Of a stretch of 64,000 bases of DNA, positions 13,903-36,482 are shown in pieces; positions within the stretch are counted from its first letter, which is position 1, and each line of letters starts with the position of its first letter. The stretch covers positions 15,108,397 to 15,172,396 of the forward strand of contig NC_061790.1 of NCBI RefSeq assembly GCF_022458985.1. Direction: 5' to 3'. Source of the stretch: Mugil cephalus. Taxonomy: Eukaryota; Chordata; Actinopteri; Mugiliformes; Mugilidae. The notes under the pieces were generated by a model. The model made no database searches, had not been told where the DNA came from, and saw nothing but the letters and a program-made list of their open reading frames with translations. The position numbers were made by a program, and so were the translations under genes.

Positions 13903-15469
13903 GGATTGTCTTGGGCCAACAGCACAACCTGAAACTTTCATCAATACATTCCCAACAATACGGGATAGTTGTCTAGATGTTGGTCAGCAAATACTGCCCA
14001 AACATGCATAGTTACATCACTTACAATGTTCAGCCCATACAATAAAGTTTGTCGTAGTGCCAGTAATGTAGGAAATTTATTGCCAGAATACTCAATTAAT
14101 GTTAATTTCCCTGTAGCTAACTAGCTAGCAGGTTAGCAGCAGTACCTTGGGTAACAACAGTTAGCAAGAAGTTTCTGAGAGGAGTATGCATGTTTTCCAT
14201 GTTCCTGTAAGGGATTTGTCCAGGTACTCCTTATAGTAAATTGACTGTAGGTACCGGTGCCAGCGATTTGTCTCTCTGTCTCAGCCCTGTGACCAGTAGT
14301 TACCAGTCCAGGGTATATTCTAAACACTCTCCCAAAACCAGGTAGTAGTTACATATAATGAATAGGTGGATGCTACTTTCTGACCCTGCCATTGCTTTGT
14401 TTCTGTTGCTTGAAAAGGGAAGACATTTTCAAATACATACAGTGACACTGTGTTGTTCTGCAAAAGCATACTGTTTCAAGTAAAGCTATTGTTTTCAGTT
14501 CATACAAAAGCGTCAAAACACTCTATAGTAAGGGACACTTCATATTTGGCAAAGAAATATGAAATAGGTTTTAATATAATTTACAGGATGAAAGCTACTA
14601 AAGATTAATCCAAAAGTTTATCAAAAGATGAAGACGAAGAACAGCAAACAAACACATTTACTGGTGATCCACCATTAGGACACACAACCACAATTTACTC
14701 TTTCTGGAGGGATGGCCTGCCCTGGCCCCCAGCGTCAGTCATTGGTATAGCATACTGAATGGATTAAAGAACTTTTGTCCGCTTGCACCTTTTGCGTGTA
14801 ATATGTTGCAAAATGACTGGAAACCAACAAGTTAAGTTAATTGAGCTCTTTTAAATATATATGCACTTCTTTTTTTCTTTTGTTTATGCTTTAACTGTGT
14901 CATTTCGTAACTGTGTGTTTAAACTCCTTGTTATTCTGAGTATGACACTGAAATGGATAGACGAAGAAAATAAAACTTCCAAGGGGAATCAAGGAAGTGA
15001 GGTAAGACCATTCTAAGTGGTTACTGTGTAACTGTGTGTACCTTTACTAGGTAGGGAGGGGGGTGATTGCAGTGTAGAATGTCCTCCTCATCACTTGAGC
15101 TGACCTGAGAACACAACGGTTAATCATCCACTAACCGGCAGAGAGAGACAGAGTGAGAAAACCAGCGAGGAGCCAGCTGAAAGAGAAACACTTTGAGGCA
15201 CTTCTGTAGGTTAATAGCAAAAAGGAAAAGGAAAGCGAGAGGAGTCCTTCATCAGACGGTGTGGAATAAGGGATGTACTTTCCTGAGTGTGGATAATAGA
15301 CATCTGCAGCCGAGGAGCTCCTCTCGAAGAAGGATTTGGATCATACCTCAGTTTTAAGCAGCGGCCCACCTCCGTGTCTGTTTGCGTGCACCTGTGTGCG
15401 TTGGCATGCGTGTTCTGCAAAGACTGTTCTGTTTTTGGGTTTAACTGTGCGCGTGTGAGAGGCGGCCGC

Positions 15470-15492
15470 ATGGGACCCGGGCCTTGTCCGGG

Positions 15493-15511
<19 letters not shown>
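15470..15511 (+). promoter_or_regulatory. Upstream ORF overlapping the kinase start codon
   Basis: An ATG at 15470 opens a 13-codon frame (MGPGPCPGCQQPQ) that stops at TGA 15509-15511. It overlaps the proposed kinase ATG at 15493 in a different frame. If the transcript starts upstream of 15470, scanning ribosomes meet this ATG first (+4 is G, -3 is C). That could lower translation of the kinase, but the transcript start is unknown. Confidence 0.45.
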
Positions 15512-26154
<10,643 letters not shown>

Positions 26155-29100
26155 CACACTGATGATATGATGAGTGGCAGGAAGAGGGAAATGAGGAGGT
26201 CAGTGACACATTTGACACTGGCCTAACAGCACAAACAGCTGTAAATGGCAAAAATATACGTACTTTTTAGTCACTAACAAGACTCCCCGTCATCACACAA
26301 CATGTATCATTTGTGCTGAAGTGCCAAAATACAAACAAAACAAAAAACAATCACCTTTAAGCTCATGAAACAATACATAAAGTCTTTAGCACCTACAGCA
26401 GGCTTTGGTCTAACTCATATCAGCTATTTCCAGCGTGTTAACCTCCACTCATCACAGTGTGAAGTGCAGACTGCACGCCGAATTTTGGTTCCATTTGCAT
26501 TCTTAAATACATTTTTGTACCAACACTGAAAGTCAAAGTAAAATTCAAAATCCCAGTTCCATGTGTCTTTTACTTATTTTTTGTTATTGTTCAGTTCAGT
26601 TCATATGAATTCAGGGTGCTTTGGGAACTAGTTTGTTGCTCCAAAACCACGACCTTTCATCGCCAGGTCTGCTTTCATCACAGGCTGCTGTGAACACTGA
26701 GCTGAGACCAGGTCGAGAGGGTGGTCCCAGCCTGTTTGCAATGACTCCCATAAGCAGTTTGTATGTAGTTTGGATACCTTTCCCACAGACTGATAGAACT
26801 ACAATTTCTAAGATTGAAATTCTTTAACCATGCCCTGTGCCTGTACGTGTCTTTGGAGAAGCTGCCTCCAGAATGTCTCTTTGTCTTTAGAGGTGTTTGG
26901 CTTGATTCATTTATTTCCTCATTTCCTGAAATCCATATCATGACCATTCCACATGTCAGAAATTTGTCGATGGCCCTGTGGACAAGACAAATAAAACAAA
27001 GAAATCAAGCATAGCTCAGGCAGGGAATAGAGGCAAGCTGAGCTCACAAGCCCACATACATTACAATAGATCACCTTTAAGCCCACCCAGATCACCTGAC
27101 AGCTTAAACGCGGTCTAGCCTAACTACCTTTGCTGTGTCCTCTGCATGTTGCTCTGTAACCTGCCTCCATCCCAGTTCCTCCATTAATTCTGTCCTCTGC
27201 ATATCCAGGCTACTTTGTTGGCGTTCTGTGAAACTTCTTTGATAGAGATTTGTTGCATCACGTACTTAACCTTAGCAGTTGAATTTGACCTAGTCAGTGC
27301 TACCATACCTTCCTGTTTTGTAAACTGATGATCTGACTCTTCTTAAGTTACAATAGATAGTGTTTTGAGGTGTTTCATGTTGGCAGCAATATCATAGCAT
27401 GTAACAATTTAGATATTTTGTACACCACCAATCTATGACTACACAACTTTGAATCTTTTTTAATTTTTTTTTTTAATTTAAGTTGACTCTTTCATAAATT
27501 CAGCAGCCAGCACACAACTAATGTTTTACTTTGACCACTGCAAGGTCATCAGAGGCTTGCCAAATGATGAGGTACAATTGTGAAGCTAATTCATGTTTTG
27601 TCCCAAATCTCCGGCGAGTGTCTTCTTCCTCTTTCTATTCACTATTCTTTCCTCAAGTCAAGGTCTTTGGATCATTAATATTCAGATGCAAAGATGTGGA
27701 AGAATCTGGTTGCTGCTTGGTGGTACTCATCGTGGCTACTAAATTATTGACACGACGTTACCCGATATTCTGTTTGCAAGCATGCGTGTGTGTATTGGTA
27801 GCGTGGATGTTCTGCGTGTGCCCAATGAGGACAGATTGAACCCACTGAATTGGACACATCCCCCCACTCCAGTTACCTCTCTGTCTACTTAACAGTGATA
27901 TGAACCAGTAAGCTCTGATACTGTATCGGACGGACACACACGTTAACGCTGCACAATGGCAACACACTAAACAAGAACAGCAGGGTAACAGCAAGCTCGC
28001 CAATTCATTTCAGTTTGGAATGAGTGACATAAGCTCTTTAAATCCACATTAGCCATACACTATAAAGTTGGTTTACATTACTGGAGATGGTGGCGTATCA
28101 AAATAAGCATTCATCTTCTTCTCCCAGTGAGAACCAATAATGAACTGGAACAGGATGTAAGAAATTGAACTAACAAAGTATGGAAATTTGATTAATAATG
28201 CATGGTGCTCATAAAGATGTATCCAAGGCTACTGGAACATTGCCTTCATGCTACAGTGAACATTGTTAAGACTGACGAGCATGTGCCCTTAACAATGACT
28301 GTCAAAGGCGATTGAAATAATGGCTTATCAGTGATACAAGTTCATCTGTACTCTTAAGCGTAATTACCCACTAAGTCTGCTTTGACAAAACACGACAAGT
28401 GATTGAGAGTAGTCTTCACTGAGTTGAGATTTGTCATCCACGATCCCTTAACTCTGAGGTGTGACTTTAACACACCTTTCCTTTGTGATGTACAGTTCGA
28501 CTTCTTTGGCTTCACAAAACATATCACAGTGTCATTCTTCTGCATCGGCTTGGACTACACAGCCGCACTTGAACGTCTCCAGAACTGTAACTGCACATCC
28601 TGGTGCACATCCCAATAGTTGTGTTCTGTCCACAGTCTGTTTCCTCCTCCATGTTTCTCCAAAGTTCTTTAACTTTTCTAATATTAGCTCCTGCATGAAA
28701 CATTCAGTTTCAATTGGCATAGTTTGAAGTACACGGAGAAACTAAACAAGTTGTCAACTGCACTCAAGTATCACTGCTTACAAGCTGTATAAACACAGTT
28801 GCACATGCATTCCCGATTCTGTGAACTTTCCCAAACATGACTTAGGAGTTATTCACCTATGCGCTTCTGTAAACAATCATGTAACAACACATTTGATTTG
28901 TTTAATTGAAAAAATGGTCAAAAATCTAATACCTTCAGAGATCGGTCTCTTATGGGAGTAGACCAAAACTTTGCTCTGTTTTTGAGCTGCTCACAGCCCT
29001 GGAGCTTCTACTATGACACAGTGTAACAGGCTGTCCAGTGACAAAATCAAATTAACATGTGAACGCGGCATTCCTGTTCACATCGAAGCTAAGCCCAGCT

Positions 29101-32100
29101 GATAAAATCCCAGGTCGATTGCCGAGTCGAAAACCCGGGGCGACCCTTCACATCGGAGTGAAAAACTGGGTCGAGCCACGTTGACCCAGGTCTTTCGTTC
29201 GATGTGAAAGGGACTTGACATAGGGTTTGTGCAGATCTGTTGCAGAAGAACCAAGCATTATGGGGAATGTGAGATGTTGTGGTTTCAACTGATGATTATT
29301 CAAGAACGGAGACATATGAACTTGGTTCTGCTCGAATCTCCCAGAATGGGAGTACTGAATGTAGGTACAGTTGTGTAGGTACTATAGAGATGGGTGCAGT
29401 TGTTGACACTGATGGTTAGTCATCTGTGTGTTCACTTAAAACACCAAACGTGCCCAGGCCTGTCTGCCTGCTTCTTTGTTATTTTTAACTTCAGATAGTT
29501 ACTGATTAATGAAGCTTTAGAACAAAGAACCTAATTTGCTGCTGGAATCCAAACAATGGGATTTATATTTATGCACGTTTTATCCCTGTCGTGCTTCTTC
29601 AACTTCATAGGGGGTCTGTTGGTTTAGGAAATTGAGTTAGGACTGTGACACACCAAGCCGAGAGTCAGCTGATGGCCAATGCTGTGCTATCAGTGAATGT
29701 CTGTGACACAAGGTTTTGTGGTGTGTCAGCAGCTTTTTGGCCAGTTGAGCATGTTGAATCAGTACCCAACCTGTCAATGAGAGAGGTCACTGTGTCTGGC
29801 TTTTCAGCTTTGGAGATTATGAGAAGAAAAGTCAAAGTCAAAAAAAAGTCGAAGTCACTATGAGTCATCTATGAGAATATTTTTGTTGGGGGCTATCTGT
29901 TATGTCACTAAAGAAATTAAAGACCGACTGATCTTCAGTCTTGGTGATTCAAGAGAGACCCACTATGTATGATGACGGGTTCTGTTTTTGAATGGTGCAG
30001 GATTGTCAGCTGGACGTTGGCTGCAGTCTTAATGATGTGTTCAAGTACAAGCTTTTGGCCCAGACAAAACAAAAAAGATTATACCTAGCCTTGATAGCTG
30101 CAAGTCCTTGGATGTTGGTTTAGTGTGTGTCTTAATTGTGTGGGTTTCTAAAGAGCAGAGAAGCTCATGTTGTCAACAACAAAGGACAACATGAACTCAT
30201 CAAATTAATTAGTAGTAGCTAGATGGTAGTAGTTGTGGTGGTTTGTTTCTGAATAATTTCAAAGCTGCATTGTTTTTTATGAAAGACTACTCTACTGTAG
30301 GCAATCTGGTAGGTCAAAGTACTACACTAAATATCAGTTTTATATTGTGGGCAGTTTTGTTTGCGTTTTGGTGGGTTTTGAATAGCCTTGGGTGGGAGAC
30401 TATCAGCCATATCAGGAAACACAGAGTACAGCGAGCTTGGAGTGTCCAAACTAAGAACTTTGACTTACATTTCTTTTCTCCAGTGTCTCTGTTATTTACA
30501 CTTTGCCTCAGTACATTTGTAGAAACAGATCAACTGTATATTTTTTTGTTAATGTTAATCTGCACGCTACCAGTGGTGAATTTGTTTGTACTGACTTCTG
30601 TTCACTCACAGCGTTTAGAAATCTTGCTTCATGGTCTATTTAAGCACACAGTAGTCTACAGCCTTGCTAGGTGCTTTGATCTAATTTCAAACAGAATGTG
30701 CAGATAGTTACAAAACTACCAAACTGATGTACAGCTGATGCATAACAGCTTTACCATGTTAACTTTTTAACTTAATGGATTAGTTTGCCAACGTTTGACA
30801 ATTAACAGAAAGCACAAATCTCTACAAGTTCTACAAGTATCTGGTGATATACCAGAGTATAGGACACATTGAGTATGGACCTAAGTGGTGAAACAACCAA
30901 CAGTGCCACCGGTAAAGCCAAGAAAGTGAATAGAGATGATGATGGAGTGGCAGAAATGGAGCACACTGATAACTGACATACCCGGATTTCAGTCTGTAAG
31001 CTGAGACCATATGGTTGGTGAAGCCATCATTTAATGCGCTTCAGCTCAATCCCCGCCTTAATGACCGACGAGAGATGTCCTTTGGTTCCGCTCCTACCTA
31101 GAACAAAGGCAGGATTAAGAGCTGACACAATAGGACTCATATAGAGGTGAACCTAATGTCAACTTACGGATACAATGGATAAGAAACTCACATTGCACAG
31201 GTTCTGTATAAGTTATTAGTTCTTAATCTGATTTTAATTTGCTAAAAATGACACTGATACGGATACAGGTGGTTACCTGGAGGCCACAGGGGTTACAGGT
31301 GCAGTGGTTATGGAATGAAATGGATGGCGTCACTCCATTAGCACTTCAATAGTCTTGGGTGTCTCTGAGAATAATCGCCGTGCCCATCACAGTGTTTATG
31401 TGTGTGTGTGTGTGTGTGTTTCAGTGTGGGCAAGCTTGTGTTGTGCCGTGTCTGGTTTCTAATGATGGTCATCCATAATTGAGTGTCGCCTCGCAGTGGG
31501 AGCGGTCCGGAGCTGCGTGGTAGTTAACTGGGCTCCAGCTGCTTGCCATGATTGTGTGCGAGTGAGTCACGGGGGTCAGCAGCACACAAAACGTCCAGCG
31601 CCACGGGGCGGCAACCCGAGCCCCAACGCTGTTTAATAGATGCTACGTCTGATTAACTGTCAGTTCGGGATCAACACCAGCTAATTCACTAAAAGACGCA
31701 CTGACCAGAGGGACACTGTGTTACTCAAATACTTAGGAGCTCAACCATTACAGGAGGCTGGCATGCAGAAAGAGCTTGGGCTTTCAGAAAACACATTTAT
31801 CTCTGTAGCAAAAGTATTTTTTTTTCTATTAAGCATTAGTTTTCAACAAAGTTTTGAACTATAGATGTGTTAGGGTTAGTAATGAAGCTTATATCACCAT
31901 TACTGAAGGAATTATTTTAACATCCTGACCTAAAGTCACTGTGGAGAACTGAGTAGCACACTTTAATACTGCAGTGTGTATAATACAGACATTTAATGTA
32001 CGGGTTATTTATATATTTGAATTATTTGTGGGATATTTTCAGAGGAAAAAAAAATTATTTTTAGAAGGTGCAGCTGTTAGATAATGACCTCCTTCCTTCC

Positions 32101-33825
32101 GTCTCTTAACATGGTGTACGCTGCATAAAAATCACATCACAGTTGCCCACAGAATGAGGGCCAAAGGGGCAAAATATAGAAGTCTGACTGCTGACCCTAG
32201 CTAATTTTTCCACCCCACGTTTTTAATCACACAAGTAATCACACGATTTAAGCCATTCATTAGAACTACAGTATTGTTTTTGATGATTTAACTTTATGTT
32301 GTGAAACATGTCTTTTGCTGACGATCAGTGATAGATGTTAATGTCCTAAATGAATGGTATTAGTTAAATCCATAATACAAGTTTATTCATGTTCAGCAGT
32401 CATATATTTTTAAATGTACATAAATCAACTAATGATTTTTTTTCAGCTTTTGCCCCGCAGATGTTAGAACGATTAGATAGCACCATTAAACTGTGAAAAT
32501 GGTGAAAAGGTCTTCATAAATGTGGACTTATTACGACGTGGTGCTAGATTCCTAGGAACTGATCACTTAGAAATATAAATTTTCACAAACTTTCTTGCTT
32601 TTTTGAAAGGGTTTGAAAGACTCTGAACATATTGGTCAGCAGAGGGAGGAGACCAACACGCCGCATGAAAAATGTAAATGTTTTTTTTCTCAGTAATTAT
32701 ATTCTTTCGCAGACTTCTTGGCTCTTTGAATGCGCCCTAACTGTAACGAAAAAAGCTCTATTGTCATCAGTGAAGTAGAAAGCTATGAACATTAAGAAAG
32801 CCTGAAGAACGGACGTTAGTTTTATTCTAAAAAGGATTTTGTTGATCTATTCCTTTAACATTTAAAAAAAAAACTGAGGCTCAAAATCTCAACACTTCAA
32901 AATTGTTTATGTTTAATACTTAAATATCTGCATTGTGTGTGTTTTAATTGTGTGTCTATGGCAGATTGGCCTTAGGTCAGACAGCCTTACAGAAACACCG
33001 GGAGCTGCTGCATTAGGCTGTTCCCAGACAGTCGAGTGGATCACACACTTAATGGAGCAGCAGTCCCCTGGCTTGCTCTCAGCTCATTGTTTGGATGAAT
33101 CATTACTTGATGAGGCTTACATTTCTAGATGAAAAAGATCTTGAGCGGCCGCCAGCTGTTTTGACTGGCCGAACTCAACACCTACACACGGACAACAGAG
33201 GCTGATGTGAGACAGACGCGCTTGGGCCTCCACGTTCAGATATGCTGACCGTAGGACGTGCAAGCATTTATTAACAGCAAACTCGCCACTTCTAGTTTAC
33301 ACTATTAATGCGCACTCCATTTAAATATTTTAAAGAGACCTGTGCGTGTAAAGATGACAAAAACTCATAACCCTTTGCTGCCAGACAAAGATGTGCACCG
33401 GGAGACATTAATTACTAACGAAGTCTGTAACAGAGAGCAGGGCCACATGAGTCCGAGGTGTTAAGTTCAACACACACATTGCTCGTACGGTGGAGAAGAC
33501 TTTAAAAATGCCAACTGTTACCCATGAAACTCATTTTGGTGTGGACTGTTAGATAAAATTAAAACGTTTATGATTCTCAAGTCCTCAACTATGGCAACTA
33601 GAAAACACAAGGCAGTAAACCATGTTGGGTACACCATCCATTGATCTACACCTCCATCTGCTGGAGGCTCTATGTAGTGCAGGTCATTACTTGCTTTTAT
33701 TGAAAGCTTTGCATACTTGATACTTCAACATCTAAGATTCTTTACATCTTTTGGAAAATTTGTGAAGCTTATTCCACCAAGCTTTTGTTTATTTCATTTT
33801 TAAAAGTCATTTAATCTATTAAATA
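26155..33825. other. 3' flank of the kinase and intergenic DNA
   Basis: The first part is probably the 3' UTR of the kinase. An AATAAA lies at 26990-26995, but I cannot show it is used. Beyond that I see no coding exon on either strand. There is a GT microsatellite near 31398-31419 and a GTCGA/GACCC-rich foldback segment at 29077-29208. Confidence 0.6.
29077..29208. mobile_element. Small MITE-like foldback, rich in GGGTCGA/CGACCC motifs
   Basis: The ends ttcacatcga (29077-29086) and tcgatgtgaa (29199-29208) are exact reverse complements. Between them lie repeated GGTCGA, GTCGA and GACCC motifs and a third ttcacatcgg. The GC-richer composition stands out from its AT-rich surroundings. It looks like a miniature transposon, but the family is unknown. 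Confidence 0.5.
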
Positions 33826-33922
33826 TACACAACCAGACAAATGTTTAGACACACCTTCTCATTCAAATCAATTCAATGAGAAGGTGTGAGAAGATGTATC
33901 CAAATTTTTGACTGGTAGTGTA
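33826..33922. mobile_element. Tc1-type TIR-to-TIR foldback relic
   Basis: The left arm reads tacacaaccagacaaatg, then tttagacacaccttctcatt. The right arm reads caatgagaaggtgtg and later ccaaatttttgactggtagtgta. They are imperfect reverse complements joined with almost no internal sequence. The CAGTCAAAA/TTTGGACACACC pattern is that of a well-known fish Tc1-like terminal repeat, so this is a solo-TIR or MITE derivative. Confidence 0.65.
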
Positions 33923-36418
33923 GGTAGAGTCTGAAAATGGTCAAGTATTTAGTATTTTAAATACTTGACGTTGTAAATATATTATAAACTCTGAGACACG
34001 GCTAGTATAATTCTGCAATGATGACATTATATTGTTAGTATAGCTCACTACATCACCCGCATAGAGGTCAGTTCCTGATATAATACTGTATATCGTACAT
34101 ATTAAAATGTGTTTTATGTGAACCAGCTTGTGATCCAACTTGCAAAACCCCTTCTAGAGGCTATCAGGGACATTTTTACCAGGAGCAAGGTAGCCAGCTA
34201 CAAGGAGGTTAGTTGGTTTGCCAAGGTTACTCTGGTATGAAATAGAAGAACTACTGACTACTTTATTGTACTACTACTCATTGATCCTGAGTAGTTATTT
34301 TCTCCAAGACATAAGAGACAAGGAGTAAGGACTACAGGGTTTTACAACCCTGTGCAGAACTGTAAGAAACCAGAGCACAGGTGATATTGACAGGGAAGAA
34401 AAAAAAAATGTAAGTGTAATTGTGCTGTAATTGTTTACCAGTTGAAGTGTATCAGAAGGTCCGATGCTGCCCTCTGGTGGCCCCAAGGAGACAAACGGCA
34501 GGCTTTAATACACACTCTTCAATGAAGTTCACGCTTCTGGCAACACACTGCAAAACTGTTAAAGAAAACGGACTTTTATTTATTTCTGGGAAGTCCTTTC
34601 TTTCAATGGTTAAGTACAACATCACAAGTAGCCACGTCGAAGCCCTGGAGCGTTTGCCAGGGCAGTATTACATACAACAGCTTAGTCCATTGATCCAGAT
34701 GGGGGTGGGGGGGCTTTTAAGACTGTTATCCTCTGAAAGTGATGAGTGAAGCTGACGAACACGGGACGAAGAATGTCCAGAAAATGAGCATTAAAATATA
34801 AAGAAATCCATCTTCAAGCTGAATCACGGTTTGTGAATGGCACAATGTTTCTCTGCCAGCGCTCTTTGACATGAACTCCGTTGTTGCGTTTAGTTTGTAG
34901 TGTTTGTCATTTCCCAAAGGAAAAAAAAAACCCACAAAACATGACAAAGCATAGACGAATGAGCCAGTAAAGCAGAAATAAAATTTAAAATACCCACCAA
35001 AAAAACAAAAACAACAACAACAAAAAAGAAAACAACTACATTAACGGACTGCTAATATAGACAGCTTTGTAGTTTTCACTGCTGTTTGGAATCGCATCCC
35101 AGTCAGGATTTACCAACCAGACAATGACCACATTTGTAGTTTTAAAAAACAACATAAAAATGAGGAAATAACATATTTACACAAATATTCATACATATAT
35201 AAGCAGACATGTACACGTGGAGCTGTACATAACCTTGACAGTGCATAAACACACCACAGTTCACCGTTACGGTGGCGAAATCTCAGTCACAGTTGTTGCC
35301 ATGTCAATACAATCTACCGTCTCGAAAAGTCACAAATCGTGGGGCATCATTATTAAAGGGAAAAAAAAAAAGCCTCATGAAATCAACTACTATAATGTGC
35401 TAATGACTGCATTCAAGACTTCCCTACGTCCAGGCTGGAGGTACTGCAAACCACACCGGGCCCTTCAGCTGGGAATCGTGGCAGTTACAGATCGTTTTGT
35501 TCCTCCCAGAAATACAGGGACATTACAGTTATAATCTAAATGTTCAGTGCTGCATAAAATCTGCTATGTACAAAACTTCAGGTAACAAACAAACAAAAAC
35601 TTAAGCAAAGTCAAAATGCAAGTAGGTTGTTCGTGCCCAGTCGACTGATTGTTCCCTGTGTACCCTTTATTAACAATGATCTAGTGTATTTGAGATGATT
35701 ATCACTGACTAGACACTTGTGTTTACCTGGATAACAGGCAGACATCATAACTCCCAGATTAATTTGCCATTCCAAAGACAGGCACAGTGTGTTTTAGCAT
35801 TGTTCCTTCATTTTCACAGAGACCTGTTTGTGTACAGCAGACCGGGTCAACCTATCAGACATAACTGAGGCATTTAATACATACCAGAACCCTGTCCCAT
35901 CACAATCTAGACGATTTTTCCCAGGGTTGGTTTCAGTGTGGAGAAAAAAAAAAAAAAAAAAAAAGTCAAATAGAGGTGTCAAACAAGACATCCCATAGTT
36001 GTGACAATCTCTGGAATACGAGCCCCCACATAACTGTTTGAATTCTAACAACAAGGATCAAGTTAGGCTCCAAATAAGTCCCCTCCTCCAAACAGTCCAT
36101 GTTGTTTAGTTACTGACTTGTGAAATAAGAGGTTACACAGTACACCGCTGGTAAATAAGGCCCAAGTCACCTTGTTTGGCCTTGCTTTGAATACCAGGTT
36201 GATGAAAAGTCAAGTACAGCAGCCGTTACTGAATGTTCTTCACTGAGGAGAAGTTTGAATCACACACAGGAAGAGTGTTTAACCGACTGGAAAAAATAAA
36301 ATAAAAATCAACAAGACAAGTCATACAACAAGACAGTATAAAGAGTGTGATTATATCTGTTGGAGCAGGAGAGTGTGATGCCAGGCAGTGTTGTAGCGTT
36401 TGTGGTGTCCCGTGCGAC
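33923..36418 (-). other. Probable distal 3' UTR or 3' flank of selenoi
   Basis: No coding exon is seen. Because the SECIS at 36419-36482 must be transcribed, the selenoi mRNA has to extend below 36419. Candidate minus-strand AATAAA signals occur, for example opposite tttattt at about 34577-34584, but which one is used is unknown. The segment has A-rich runs near 34920-35035 and a homopolymer at 35944-35963. Confidence 0.45.
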
Positions 36419-36482
36419 GGCTTGTTCCCTCAGAGTGAGTCCGCTCCGCTAACGGCTTTTGGAGTCACTCTTCATTCAAGCC
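36419..36482 (-). promoter_or_regulatory. SECIS element for selenoi (form 2)
   Basis: On the minus strand helix I is GGCUUG/CAAGCC. The internal loop carries AUGA on the 5' side and GA on the 3' side, for the SECIS quartet. Helix II pairs AGAGUGACUCC with GGACUCACUCU, 10 of 11 positions, with one C-C mismatch. Directly after helix II comes AAAAG, the expected unpaired A motif 11 nt from the quartet. A mini-stem CCG/CGG with loop UUAG caps it. Order and spacing fit a form 2 SECIS. It lies about 1.35 kb downstream of the Sec codon of selenoi, in the same orientation, and would recruit SECISBP2 and the Sec-specific elongation factor. Confidence 0.88.

Larger units (their letters stand above)
1..15469. 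other. Intergenic region upstream of the HUNK-like kinase
   Basis: I see no convincing exon here. The longer open frames overlap CA/GT microsatellites or low-complexity DNA, show no recognisable domain and have no partner exon in frame. The stretch holds microsatellites (CA near 450-471 and 9230-9310, GT near 1419-1431), homopolymer runs (T near 8031-8052), a TIR-bearing repeat near 1545-2165, LINE-tail-like scraps, a short telomere-like run and a perfect hairpin, listed separately. The last few hundred bases probably include the promoter and 5' UTR of the kinase, but I cannot place the transcription start. Confidence 0.6.

Noticed and set aside
30243-30707. A 154-codon plus-strand frame
   Set aside because: It has a hydrophobic AT-rich composition, no recognisable family, no splice partner and no promoter or poly(A) context.
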